Of a stretch of 64,000 nt of DNA, positions 40,038 to 50,036 are shown one piece after another; position 1 is the first letter of the stretch, and each line of letters starts with the position of its first letter. The DNA comes from Paenibacillus sp. W2I17 (lineage in GTDB: Bacteria; Bacillota; Bacilli; Paenibacillales; Paenibacillaceae). The translations under genes were made by a program, and so were the position numbers. The DNA lies in assembly GCF_030815985.1 (NCBI RefSeq), contig NZ_JAUSXM010000001.1, forward strand, positions 3,038,001-3,102,000, read 5' to 3'. A model generated the notes under the pieces. The model was not told the DNA's origin, searched no databases, and saw only the letters and a program-made list of their open reading frames with translations.

Positions 40038-40102
40038 AACGTGTGAAATGTAATGTGTACTATAGAAATGATTAAGTAGTTTTACTTGTGATCTCTTTTT
40101 TT

Positions 40103-40249
40103 TTAGGAATTAAAGAGCCCTAATATCAAAGTAACCACGATACAAAACAGCGATACAGGGTACAATATCCATTTACTGATCCTATCTTTGAAAGTGATCA
40201 TCAAACAAATAATGCATATCCACGTAATTAATAGTTGCCACCAAACCAA
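40103..40249 (-). CDS. 48-residue two-TM membrane microprotein
   Basis: A TTG start at 40249 has GGAGGTG seven bases upstream. The frame (MVWWQLLITWICIICLMITF, a KDRISK turn, then a second hydrophobic helix ending LILGLFNS) reaches TAA at 40103. It follows the lipoprotein gene by 26 bases and appears to be the second gene of that unit. It has no recognised family. Two TM helices joined by a short basic turn suggest a membrane partner or regulator. Confidence 0.55.
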   Translation of the reverse strand: MVWWQLLITWICIICLMITFKDRISKWILYPVSLFCIVVTLILGLFNS

Positions 40250-40275
40250 TGATGAACACCTCCACCATGCGAGAG

Positions 40276-40623
40276 TTACTCAAAAGTTATAGTCTCGCTT
40301 TGATTGTTCCAACTCATTTTAAAGGTAATCGGGTCTTTCGTTTTCTCCGCCTCAGTAACCGTTCCCGACATACTGAACGGGACCTCTTGTTCTTCCAGCG
40401 CTTTCCCCTGCTGGTCTATATTATTGCCGGTAAGGTCAAACACAAAATCTTTTATACGCTTTTCATCACCAATGTAGGTGATACTATAGTTCCCAGTTGA
40501 TCTCTGAAGAGACACATCCCAGTTATCGCTTTTTCCGTGTATAATATCATCCGCACCACAAGCTGACAAAATAGATAAAAGTAATATAGTACAAAGAATC
40601 AATGGCAATTTAAATAATTTCAT
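40276..40623 (-). CDS. Small lipoprotein of unknown function
   Basis: A 116-residue protein from ATG 40623, with GGAGGGA six bases upstream. MKLFKLPLILCTILLLSILSAC is a lipoprotein signal with lipobox LSAC. The mature 95 residues are polar and strand-rich (WDVSLQRSTGNYSITYIGDE, FKMSWNNQSETITFE), a compact beta domain by appearance, with no named family recognised. It would sit on the outer face of the cell membrane. Confidence 0.72.
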   Translation of the reverse strand: MKLFKLPLILCTILLLSILSACGADDIIHGKSDNWDVSLQRSTGNYSITYIGDEKRIKDFVFDLTGNNIDQQGKALEEQEVPFSMSGTVTEAEKTKDPITFKMSWNNQSETITFE

Positions 40624-40755
40624 AAAATCCCTCCAATACAATAAAATAACCAAAAATTGAAAAATCAATCTCCATAAACGGCTGATAAATCAATTGGCTA
40701 GATTATCAAATCAGAGCTAAGCTACGTTACGTGTGATAAATCATGTATGTGTTAC

Positions 40756-40992
40756 CTATCTTGTGTATTGATCAATATCATCGATCGCAGACTGATGCTC
40801 TCTTCTATGATGATCCTCATGCTGCCGAACGTCGTTCTTTAACTTTGCTAAGAATCCCCATCCCATAAAGGCAAGTATAAGCACGGTAATTAGCGCATAA
40901 GCAAAGCTATATAGATTCATAAAAAAGTTGATAAAAATTGCAGCGAGCATCAAGCCCAGAATCCATAATGTCCACTTTGTACCCTTTCTCAA
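40756..40992 (-). CDS. Small membrane protein with charged tail
   Basis: A 78-residue protein from a TTG start at 40992 with GGAGGAA upstream. Two hydrophobic stretches (LWILGLMLAAIFINFFM and YALITVLILAFMGWGFLA) are followed by a His/Asp/Arg-rich tail (HEDHHRREHQSAIDDIDQY). The His-rich tail could bind metal, but nothing shows this directly. No family recognised. Confidence 0.6.
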   Translation of the reverse strand: MRKGTKWTLWILGLMLAAIFINFFMNLYSFAYALITVLILAFMGWGFLAKLKNDVRQHEDHHRREHQSAIDDIDQYTR

Positions 40993-41114
40993 ATCATTTC
41001 CTCCTCAAGTCGTTACTGATAAGCTCTCTATGTATCACAGTACATACGAAACCATAGGAACGAGGTTTCAATCACAGGGCTTCAAATCTACATTTAGAGC
41101 GAATTACCAAATCT

Positions 41115-41555
41115 TTAATTAACATCAGTTCCAAGAGAAACATCCAATATGCCCGACATCCCTTGCGCAGAAGAGGTACTTACATAATACGAACCCGTCG
41201 ATAATGCTTTGTCACTATAATATATATGCTCTTTTCCATCTGCTGGAACACTGCCAGACGTTATCGCGGTTCCACTAGTAGATCCTTCATTGATCGTGAA
41301 CGTGAAGTGTTTCGAACCCGTGTTTTTAAAAATCACTTTCACATAACTAAAACCTGTTGGAATATCAAACCGATGCGTATTTGTAGTACCTGCGAAATCC
41401 TCATTATTAATTACTGTGAATGTAGTTAATGGAGTATCACTAGCTTCATTTACTTTTACAAATTTTCGTTCAGAATTAGAAGTGAAATTATAAATAAAGA
41501 TAATAACAGCAATAGAAACCAAAACTGCTAATATCATTTTTCTAATATGATTCAT
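41115..41555 (-). CDS. Membrane-anchored extracytoplasmic protein of unknown function
   Basis: A 146-residue protein with one N-terminal TM anchor (MILAVLVSIAVIIFIYNF) and an exported beta-rich domain (FTVINNEDFAGTTNTHRFD, SYVKVIFKNTGSKHFTFTINEGS, GSYYVSTSSAQGMSGILDVSLG). GGAGGG precedes the ATG at 41555. The domain is reminiscent of small jelly-roll folds but is not assigned. It is the upstream-most gene of the minus-strand group between lacZ and groEL. Confidence 0.65.
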   Translation of the reverse strand: MNHIRKMILAVLVSIAVIIFIYNFTSNSERKFVKVNEASDTPLTTFTVINNEDFAGTTNTHRFDIPTGFSYVKVIFKNTGSKHFTFTINEGSTSGTAITSGSVPADGKEHIYYSDKALSTGSYYVSTSSAQGMSGILDVSLGTDVN

Positions 41556-41612
41556 GATATATGCCCTCCATATCTCTTGATACTAACTTTGATTATACAA
41601 ATACTCAACAAC

Positions 41613-41654
41613 ACAAAAACCACTCCTTAATAATTTCTAAGAAGTGGTTTTTGT
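41613..41654 (-). terminator. Terminator of groESL
   Basis: AAAAACCACTCCTTA pairs with TAAGAAGTGGTTTTT with one mismatch. Both strands continue into T-rich sequence. It lies about 105 bases after the groEL stop. Confidence 0.88.
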
Positions 41655-41760
41655 ATTATTTATAATTTGTAACAGTGACTGCTTCACAAATTCTTGTCAC
41701 ATCGTAACGAGAATTGGCTCTGCCAGGCACATGATGCTTTAAAGGTTTTTTACACCTTTA

Positions 41761-43410
<1,650 letters not shown>

Positions 43411-43468
43411 CTAGTTTTTGTTGGAAAATGGTGGTGCTATATGGTTCGGTTATCCGATTAAATTTGAA

Positions 43469-43750
43469 TTAGTCGAGAATCGCGTGAATATCGCTCTCTT
43501 TCATAATCAAATATTCTTTACCTTCGAATTTGATTTCTGTACCGGCATATTTGGAGAAAATAACGCGATCTCCTTCTTTCACTTCCAGAGCTACACGTAC
43601 GCCGTCTTTCAATACTCCAGCACCAACTGCAATGATTCTACCCTCTTGCGGTTTTTCTTTGGCGGAGTCCGGGAGTACGATCCCGAAAGAAGTTGTTTGT
43701 TCTTGCTCCAGTGGTTCTACCAATACGCGTTCACCTAAAGGTCTGATCAT
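43469..43750 (-). CDS. groES: Co-chaperonin GroES
   Basis: A 93-residue protein beginning [19 protein letters not shown], with mobile-loop sequence [16 protein letters not shown] and C-terminal [19 protein letters not shown] 43750 is chosen because AAAGGAGG lies just upstream; the open frame to 43876 runs into the promoter and CIRCE. It caps GroEL rings. Confidence 0.97.
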   Translation of the reverse strand: MIRPLGERVLVEPLEQEQTTSFGIVLPDSAKEKPQEGRIIAVGAGVLKDGVRVALEVKEGDRVIFSKYAGTEIKFEGKEYLIMKESDIHAILD

Positions 43751-43809
43751 GAAAAATAGCCTCCTTTTGAAATTATATAACGTTACATTGTAGGTTGTAG
43801 CCATATGTA

Positions 43810-43836
43810 TTAGCACTCGACAGTGTTCAGTGCTAA
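43810..43836. promoter_or_regulatory. CIRCE operator (HrcA site) of groESL
   Basis: TTAGCACTC-N9-CAGTGCTAA matches the CIRCE consensus TTAGCACTC-N9-GAGTGCTAA with a single change at the first base of the right arm. It sits between the promoter and the groES start. Confidence 0.95.
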
Positions 43837-43847
43837 CAACCAACTTT

Positions 43848-43876
43848 ATGATACTCAACTTGAAGCATGATTTCAA
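43848..43876 (-). promoter_or_regulatory. SigA-type promoter of groESL
   Basis: On the minus strand TTGAAA (43871-43876) and TATCAT (43848-43853) are 17 bases apart, immediately upstream of the CIRCE element, so HrcA would block initiation or early elongation. Confidence 0.8.
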
Positions 43877-44097
43877 GTCCTTTTGACGAATTCCTGCGAG
43901 AATTTACGTTGAATTTACACAAACATAGCCAAATTACACCCGCTGTGCCTGGTTCTATGTTGCAATTCACTAATCTTATTCTACGAAATTGTTTAGCCCT
44001 TCTGCAACGTTAGCAGACAGTCCCTTTCCCATTGTATCCATTGTTGAACATAATATGCCTGCTTGTCCTGTAGTTTGGTCGGCAGTCTACAGAAATA

Positions 44098-44129
44098 GCC
44101 CGGATAAGAACATACCGTCTTTTCCGGGC
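44098..44129 (-). terminator. Hairpin downstream of tatC
   Basis: GCCCGGA pairs with TCCGGGC; the minus strand then reads TATTTCTGT, a moderate T-tract. It begins 20 bases after the tatC stop. Confidence 0.65.
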
Positions 44130-44149
44130 ACATTACAGCTTATCCTCAT

Positions 44150-44932
44150 TCAGCCCGCATGTTTCTTATCCTCGGCACGAACGTAACGGGATTCGATCTC
44201 CTCATCGGCTGCAAGCTGCTTGCGGTATACGATTGCAGATAATAACACACTGATCTCATATAACAGGAGCAAAGGAATCATCACCAGCAGATCGGAAATA
44301 AAGTCTGGAGGCGTAATGACCACTGCAATGAAGATCAAGACAAAATAAGCAACTCTGCGCATCTTGCGAAGGCGAATTGGATTCAGAATACGCAGTCCTG
44401 TCAGAAACATAATAAGTAAAGGAAGTTCAAATAACAGGGACACAGGCAGCACAATGCCAAACAGGAAGCTGAAGTACTGTTTCATCCCGTAGGTTTCCAC
44501 AAGCCCCATCTTCTCCGTAATTGCTGTTGTGAAGGCGAGTGCCATCGGAAAAATAACATAATACGAGAAAGCCATACCTGTCAGAAATAAAAGAAATACA
44601 TAGGGTACATACTTCAGCGTTGCTTTTCGTTCGCGCGGCTTTAGCCCTGGACTAACAAACTTCCAGATCTGATACACCGTAAACGGCAACGTAATAATAA
44701 GTGAAAACAAACCGGCAATCTTCATGTAGATGCCTATCCCGTCCCAGAACGAGAAGGCATGTAATACAAAACCTTTTGCCGACTCTGCCTTGGTCAGATA
44801 TTGGTATACCGGGTCCGCCACAAAAAATCCTGCAATCAGTCCCAGCACAAAAATGCTTAGTACATAGATCAGCCGCTTCCGCAGCTCGCTCAGATGTTCC
44901 GTAATCGACATTTCTTCCATTTGCTGCGTCAT
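44150..44932 (-). CDS. tatC: Sec-independent (Tat) translocase subunit TatC
   Basis: A 260-residue six-TM protein. The conserved cytoplasmic N-terminus EEMSITEHLSELRKRL, the first loop and FVSPGLKPRERK, and the C-terminal TPPDFISDLLVMIPLLLLYE are all present. TatC binds twin-arginine signal peptides and recruits TatA. GGGGGG precedes the ATG. It follows tatA by 78 bases, with a terminator-like hairpin between. The tail is longer and more charged than in the B. subtilis proteins. Confidence 0.96.
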   Translation of the reverse strand: MTQQMEEMSITEHLSELRKRLIYVLSIFVLGLIAGFFVADPVYQYLTKAESAKGFVLHAFSFWDGIGIYMKIAGLFSLIITLPFTVYQIWKFVSPGLKPRERKATLKYVPYVFLLFLTGMAFSYYVIFPMALAFTTAITEKMGLVETYGMKQYFSFLFGIVLPVSLLFELPLLIMFLTGLRILNPIRLRKMRRVAYFVLIFIAVVITPPDFISDLLVMIPLLLLYEISVLLSAIVYRKQLAADEEIESRYVRAEDKKHAG

Positions 44933-44957
44933 GCCTGCCCCCCATTATTGCCAGCTT

Positions 44958-44986
44958 AAAATACAAAACCCTTCCGGCAGGAAGGG
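44958..44986 (-). terminator. Terminator-like hairpin between tatA and tatC
   Basis: CCCTTCC-GGCA-GGAAGGG is a perfect 7-bp stem; the minus strand then reads TTTTGTATTTT. Partial termination here would yield more tatA than tatC message, fitting the known excess of TatA in the translocase. Confidence 0.7.
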
Positions 44987-45010
44987 ATTTCTCTTTCATT
45001 GCCGTCAAGA

Positions 45011-45259
45011 TTATTCCGGCAGGCGTTTATCAGCAGGCTTGTCTGCAGGTGTGCTCTCAGCCGCCAGCGGTTTCGCCTTCTCCTGCTCTTTGCGATTGGA
45101 CGAGTCATCCTCAGAGATAATCTCGCGAGCGCCCTCTTTGAATTCACGGAAGGTACGCCCAACTGCACGTCCCAGTTCCGGAAGTTTGTTGGGTCCAAAC
45201 AACAACAATGCAATCACGGCCAGCAAAATAAAACCCGTAGGTCCAATGGAACTTAACAT
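45011..45259 (-). CDS. tatA: Sec-independent (Tat) translocase subunit TatA
   Basis: An 82-residue TatA: N-terminal TM helix (MLSSIGPTGFILLAVIALLLFGP), the FGPNKLPELGRAVGRTFREFKEG amphipathic helix, then an acidic/Lys tail. It forms the variable-size pore of the Tat pathway. ATG 45259 is chosen because GAGGAGG precedes it and the homology starts there; the longer frame to 45280 is not needed. It is the first gene of the tat operon. Confidence 0.96.
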   Translation of the reverse strand: MLSSIGPTGFILLAVIALLLFGPNKLPELGRAVGRTFREFKEGAREIISEDDSSNRKEQEKAKPLAAESTPADKPADKRLPE

Positions 45260-45468
45260 TGATATTCCTCCTCGTCTCAAGCTTCGAAGATGCGCATATT
45301 CGGCCAGATGTTCATAGATGTCTCTGCTGCGTTCTTAATTTAAGCCCATCATACCATAGATGTAACCACTTACATAACCCGCAAAATTCACAAATAAGAG
45401 ATGTCACTATAACAATCTAACAACGGTTCATGGCTAATCGGATATCTTGTCCCAGAGTCCATGCTCGA

Positions 45469-45954
45469 TTATTGCTTGAACTGACCCGTAACCATCAGCA
45501 GCGCTTCCGGAAGCTGATCCATAATGGCAGCCAGATGTTCGTGCACACCCTTTGGTGTACCTGGCAGATTAACAATCAGCGTGCGTCCACGAATGCCACA
45601 TACCCCACGGAACAGCATTGCAGAACGGTTTTTGCTCATTACACTGTACCGCATGGCCTCTGCCATCCCGGGAACTTCCCGCTCAATTACGCGCCGGGTC
45701 GCTTCCGGAGTGATATCACGAATGGCCAGCTCCGTGCCACCGGTTGTCAGCACCAGATCGGCGTGAAAATAATCCGTCATCTCAATCAAAGCCGCAATAA
45801 TCTCATCGGGTTCATCCGGAACGATACGGTACTCCACGATTTGACCACCCAGCTCTTCTTCCACCAGCTCCCGAATGACTTGTGCACTCGTATCCTCACG
45901 TTCCCCGCGGGCTCCTTTGTCACTGGCTGTCAGGATTGCTGTTCTCCACACCAT
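45469..45954 (-). CDS. moaB: MogA/MoaB-family molybdenum cofactor protein
   Basis: A 161-residue protein with the MoCF-binding fold: LTASDKGARGEREDTSAQVI at the N-terminus, LVLTTGGTELAIRDITPEAT around residue 75, and LIVNLPGTPKGVHEHL near the end. It adenylylates molybdopterin before molybdenum insertion, or is its MoaB paralogue. ATG 45954 is chosen with GAAGGGTG upstream. It lies just after moaC on the same strand. Confidence 0.9.
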   Translation of the reverse strand: MVWRTAILTASDKGARGEREDTSAQVIRELVEEELGGQIVEYRIVPDEPDEIIAALIEMTDYFHADLVLTTGGTELAIRDITPEATRRVIEREVPGMAEAMRYSVMSKNRSAMLFRGVCGIRGRTLIVNLPGTPKGVHEHLAAIMDQLPEALLMVTGQFKQ

Positions 45955-45991
45955 AAAGATCACCCTTCTCCTCTATGAAAATAAATATTGC

Positions 45992-46495
45992 CTATCGGCT
46001 GTAATCACCGTTTTTGCCACCACTCTTGGAATTCAGCATGGTTGGACCGATAATCATATCTTTTTGCATGGCCTTGCACATGTCATAGACCGTCAGTGCT
46101 GCAGCTGAGGCAGCCGTGAGCGCCTCCATCTCAACACCCGTTTTGCCTTCGGTTTTGACAGTAACTTCAATGTGTAATTCATCCACTCCGTTATCATGAA
46201 AACGAATATCCACACCCGTCAGTGCCAGTGGATGGCACATCGGAATCCAGTCCGACGTTTTCTTCGCGCCTTGAATCCCGGCAATCTGAGCCACAGCCAG
46301 AACATCACCTTTACCGATTCGGCCCTCCCGAATCGCTTCCAGTGTATCTGGATTCATCGTCACTTTCGTCACGGCCACAGCCGTACGTACGGTAATTTCC
46401 TTACCCGAAATATCAACCATCCGGGCCCGCCCCTGTTCATTAAAATGGGTAAGTTTACCTCCGGAATCCTGGCCGTTGTTCACTTCTGAACTCAA
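45992..46495 (-). CDS. moaC: Cyclic pyranopterin monophosphate synthase MoaC
   Basis: A 167-residue MoaC with [33 protein letters not shown] and [23 protein letters not shown]. It converts the MoaA product to cPMP in molybdopterin synthesis. The start is a TTG at 46495, with AAAGGG overlapping the stop of the upstream gene; the first 14 residues (Asn/Gly/Asp-rich) are not conserved. It and moaB form a small moa cluster, with moaA, D and E elsewhere. Confidence 0.95.
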   Translation of the reverse strand: MSSEVNNGQDSGGKLTHFNEQGRARMVDISGKEITVRTAVAVTKVTMNPDTLEAIREGRIGKGDVLAVAQIAGIQGAKKTSDWIPMCHPLALTGVDIRFHDNGVDELHIEVTVKTEGKTGVEMEALTAASAAALTVYDMCKAMQKDMIIGPTMLNSKSGGKNGDYSR

Positions 46496-46510
46496 TCACA
46501 TCACAACCCT

Positions 46511-47149
46511 TTATTCGATATGTAATATACCTTCGGTTGTTATCAACAGATCAATCCGCAGATCGAGCAGGTCCATCGGGATCTCCTCTTGTAACTGACC
46601 CGGCAATACCATCGCAGCCATCAACGGTTTCTTGCCCGTCATCACACATGTTGCTGCAAGCGTCTCGGCAAAACGATCATAATAACCGCCACCATAACCA
46701 ATACGCCCGCCATGGAGATCATAACCAAGCCCCGGTACCAATATGAGATCGATATCCGGCCAATCATCAGGCGTCAGGACTTCACAGGAATCCTTGGGTT
46801 CCGGTATCCCCCATATGCCTGGCTCCAGATCTTGTTCTCCAGTCACTCGCCGTAGCTCCATTCGAGGTGGATTCGCCAACACTTTTGGTGCAAACATCAC
46901 ATCTCCATGATTCCAGCCCTCTTGAAACAGAAAAGCTGTGGACGCTTCGCTTCCATAGGACAAATAACTGAATATAACGAGTGGTCTGTTCACGACCTTG
47001 CTCTTGGCCTGTCTAAGGCGCTCCAGCTCCCGCTTCACTCCAGCGTTAATCTTAGTCATCGCCTGCTGATGCATGCTTGCATCCATCAAATCACGGCTCT
47101 GTCTCAGTCTGGATCGAAGCTGACTTTTCAGTTCCGCATGATCCTGCAT
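46511..47149 (-). CDS. 5-formyltetrahydrofolate cyclo-ligase
   Basis: A 212-residue enzyme with the family's C-terminal ATP/folate motif LILVPGLGYDLHGGRIGYGGGYYDRF and the PKVLANPPRMELRRV region. It converts 5-formyl-THF to 5,10-methenyl-THF using ATP. AGGAGGT lies before ATG 47149 with somewhat long spacing. It is transcribed with moaC and moaB, 15 bases ahead of moaC. Its promoter should lie in the 279-base region shared with the divergent ydiF, which holds no other gene. Confidence 0.93.
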   Translation of the reverse strand: MQDHAELKSQLRSRLRQSRDLMDASMHQQAMTKINAGVKRELERLRQAKSKVVNRPLVIFSYLSYGSEASTAFLFQEGWNHGDVMFAPKVLANPPRMELRRVTGEQDLEPGIWGIPEPKDSCEVLTPDDWPDIDLILVPGLGYDLHGGRIGYGGGYYDRFAETLAATCVMTGKKPLMAAMVLPGQLQEEIPMDLLDLRIDLLITTEGILHIE

Positions 47150-47428
47150 ATCCTTGAATAACCTCCTGTTGATAGGGAAGGTAGAAAAAAGCTCTCATTA
47201 AAAACAATTTATATGTTATGACCAGTTGTCATCTTGTTGAAATGGTTAAAATGATTCATTTTCTGCAAAATCCTCATGTAATAACATGCCTTCTTTCAGT
47301 TTATCATTGATTGATCAAAAAGACTACATGCCCCATGCGTTCCCAATCGGTGCAATTGCTCTGTATTTCATGTAAACTGGGATATAGTTGTCATATCAAG
47401 AACTGGACCTATGGAGGAACTTAATTTT

Positions 47429-49387
47429 ATGCTGCTGCAAGTATCCGGAATTATCAAACGTTTTGGTGTCGATCCAATCCTGGACGGCGTGAACTTACAA
47501 ATATTAGAACGCGAGCGCATCGGCCTCGTTGGTGTAAACGGTGCAGGGAAATCCACTTTGCTCAAAATTGTAGCCGGTGAAATGTCCTATGACGGAGGAC
47601 AGATTTTCAAGTCCAAAGAAACGACGCTCGGTTACCTCGCTCAGAACAGCGGGCTGCAATCCGACCGTAACATCTGGGAAGAAATGATGAACGTATTCGC
47701 TCACCTGACACAGGCTGAAGCCGATTTGCGTCAGATGGAACGCGATATTGCCGACCCTGCCCAGATGGAAGATGAGAAAAAGTACGCAGACCTGCTGGAA
47801 CGTTATGCGAAACGCTCCGACTGGTTCAAGGACCATGGCGGTTATGAGATGGAAACCCGCATTCGTAGCGTACTGCACGGGATGGGATTCGGCGAATTTT
47901 CGCCAGACACCCCCATTGCTACTCTGAGCGGCGGGCAGAAGACACGCCTTGCGCTTGCTCGTATTTTGCTTCAGGCACCCGATCTGCTCATGCTGGACGA
48001 GCCTACCAACTATCTCGATATCGCCACCCTCACTTGGTTGGAAGATTATCTGAGAGGTTATTCAGGCGCACTGCTCGTGGTATCCCATGACCGGTACTTC
48101 CTTGATCGACTCGTAACAACCATCGTTGAGATCGAACGTCACCGCTCCAAAAAATATACGGGCAATTACAGCCGTTATATGGAACTCAAAGCTGCCGAAT
48201 ATGAAACTCAGATGAAGCAATATGAGAAACAGCAAGGCGAAATCTCCAAGATGGAAGATTTTGTTCAGAAAAACATCGTACGTGCGTCAACGACCAAACG
48301 CGCTCAAAGCCGCCGTAAAGCCCTCGACAAAATGGAGCGCCTTGATAAACCGATGGGAGATTTGAAAAAAGCCCATTTTTCCTTCGAAACCGCCGTTATG
48401 TCCGGCAAGGAAGTACTTCGTGTGGATCAGCTGTCCGTCGCTTATGACGAGGCCTCTCCATTGTTCCGCAACGTATCCTTCGATCTGCGGCGCGGGGAAA
48501 CGGTTGCTCTGATTGGTCCAAACGGTATTGGTAAATCCACCATGCTGAAGTGTCTTACAGGAAGTTTACGTCCGGTAACCGGTGAGATCCAATGGGGAAC
48601 AAAAGTGCAAATTGGCTATTATGATCAGGAACAGACTGGGCTCAATCCGTCCAACACGGTTCTGGAAGAACTGTGGAGTGCCTATCCCGGGATGGAAGAA
48701 GCACGCATTCGGACCGTACTGGGGAACTTTTTGTTCAGCGGTGACGATGTGCTTAAGAAGATCTCCTCCCTCAGCGGCGGTGAGAAAGCACGTGTCTCTC
48801 TCTCCAAGCTGATGCTGAAGGAAGCCAACATGCTCATTCTGGATGAGCCTACGAACCATCTCGACCTGTTTGCCAAAGAAGTGCTGGAAGCGGCATTAAT
48901 GGATTATGAAGGCACCCTGCTGTTCATCTCCCATGACCGGTACTTCCTCAACAAAATGGCTGAACGCATTGTTGAGCTTCATCCAGGCGGCACAGAACAA
49001 TATCTCGGTAATTACGATGATTATGTGGAGAAAAAACAGGAGCTTGAGGACATCGCACGTGAAGCTGCTGAGGCACGTCAGGCTTCAGCCAAGAACTCGT
49101 CCAAATCCGATCTGAACACAGCCACAACCGAAAAATCCGGAGCGGCTTCATTCGAAGCGGAAAAACAGGCGAAGCGTGAAGAGCGTAACCGGCAACGCAA
49201 GCAGGAAGCTTTGGAACAACAGATTGCGGAGCTGGAAACAAAGATTACCGAACTTGAGGCACAGATGGCTCTGCCTGAAATCTATCAGGATTATATGAAA
49301 CTGCAAGAACTCCAGCAACAATCGGAGAAACACAAAGCAGAACTCACCAAGGCATACGAGGACTGGGAAGAACTAGCTATGGAATAG
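47429..49387 (+). CDS. ydiF: ABC-F family ATPase (YdiF-like)
   Basis: A 652-residue soluble protein with two ABC domains and no TM segment. Walker A motifs GVNGAGKS (about 37) and GPNGIGKS; signatures LSGGQKTRLALAR and LSGGEKARVSLSK; Walker B motifs LLMLDEPTNYLD and LILDEPTNHLD. The inter-domain linker (P-site interaction motif, about 240-310) and a C-terminal coiled coil (Lys/Glu-rich, about 560-645) mark ABC-F translation factors. The location next to moaC, tat, tsaD and groES mirrors ydiF in B. subtilis. ATG 47429 is used because the earlier ATG (47411) lies within the GGAGG ribosome site. Confidence 0.93.
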   Translation: MLLQVSGIIKRFGVDPILDGVNLQILERERIGLVGVNGAGKSTLLKIVAGEMSYDGGQIFKSKETTLGYLAQNSGLQSDRNIWEEMMNVFAHLTQAEADLRQMERDIADPAQMEDEKKYADLLERYAKRSDWFKDHGGYEMETRIRSVLHGMGFGEFSPDTPIATLSGGQKTRLALARILLQAPDLLMLDEPTNYLDIATLTWLEDYLRGYSGALLVVSHDRYFLDRLVTTIVEIERHRSKKYTGNYSRYMELKAAEYETQMKQYEKQQGEISKMEDFVQKNIVRASTTKRAQSRRKALDKMERLDKPMGDLKKAHFSFETAVMSGKEVLRVDQLSVAYDEASPLFRNVSFDLRRGETVALIGPNGIGKSTMLKCLTGSLRPVTGEIQWGTKVQIGYYDQEQTGLNPSNTVLEELWSAYPGMEEARIRTVLGNFLFSGDDVLKKISSLSGGEKARVSLSKLMLKEANMLILDEPTNHLDLFAKEVLEAALMDYEGTLLFISHDRYFLNKMAERIVELHPGGTEQYLGNYDDYVEKKQELEDIAREAAEARQASAKNSSKSDLNTATTEKSGAASFEAEKQAKREERNRQRKQEALEQQIAELETKITELEAQMALPEIYQDYMKLQELQQQSEKHKAELTKAYEDWEELAME

Positions 49388-49450
49388 TACGAATAGTACA
49401 GACTTTGACCATGGCTTGATCGCGTCCATACAAGTATAGTTTTACCACCG

Positions 49451-49478
49451 GCTGATTCCTTATTGGAATCAGCTTTTT
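49451..49478 (+). terminator. Terminator of ydiF
   Basis: GCTGATTCC-TTATT-GGAATCAGC is a perfect 9-bp stem followed by TTTTTATTTG. Confidence 0.93.
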
Positions 49479-49629
49479 ATTTGTTACGGAGGTATTGAAG
49501 GTATGCACCTTATGTTCTTTATGTTCCTTGAGATTGAACTCTAACATACGGAGGTTGGGAGAGCTGTTTTGGCTTTTGTCAAATTTACTCGAATGAAGAG
49601 AAATATTTTTATCCCCCTGTTCCTCACAC

Positions 49630-49857
49630 TTATCCACAAGAAAGCAAGATAGCAAGCACATTAATAAGCTTAATTATACAGCGGTAGAATAGCCTTTTAC
49701 ACACAAAAACCATATTTATCCACTAAGTTATCCACTTTATCCACAACTTTGTGGATAGCAGGGTATCATTCTATCCCCTAAACCCTTTTCGTTTCGAAAA
49801 CTATACTGGTTTGACTTTGCGGTAGTTACCCACAAATTACACTGGATATGTGGATAA
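49630..49857. other. Cluster of seven DnaA boxes
   Basis: TTATCCACA occurs perfectly at 49630-49638 and 49737-49745 and as its complement at 49849-49857. One-mismatch copies lie at 49716-49724 and 49728-49736 (TTATCCACT), 49750-49758 (complement of CTATCCACA) and 49826-49834 (TTACCCACA). Seven boxes in 228 bases of gene-free DNA is far above background. There is no dnaA, dnaN or obvious unwinding element, so this is not the replication origin; it resembles the DnaA-titrating clusters known outside oriC in Bacillus. The whole 49388-50036 gap contains only this cluster and two terminators. Confidence 0.85.
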
Positions 49858-49914
49858 CTATAGTCACACCTTGACAAATGCATCCTTTCACTACTCAATG
49901 CTCCTCCATAATAA

Positions 49915-49947
49915 GACAAAAGCAGACCTTTGTCGTTCAAGGCCTGC
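49915..49947 (-). terminator. Terminator of leuA
   Basis: GCAG-CCTT pairs with AAGG-CTGC, and the minus strand continues TTTTGTCTTATT. It lies 90 bases after the leuA stop. Confidence 0.75.
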
Positions 49948-50036
49948 CCGTCATTTATTTACTATATGCCATGGATATTTACATCAAATTGAAATTGCTA
50001 CTATTGCCGCTGTAGATGCGATCTGGCAAAGATGTT

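Noticed and set aside
49630..49857. Replication origin
   Set aside because: DnaA boxes are abundant, but there is no dnaA, dnaN, recF, rpmH or AT-rich unwinding trio arrangement, and the surrounding genes are not those of oriC.
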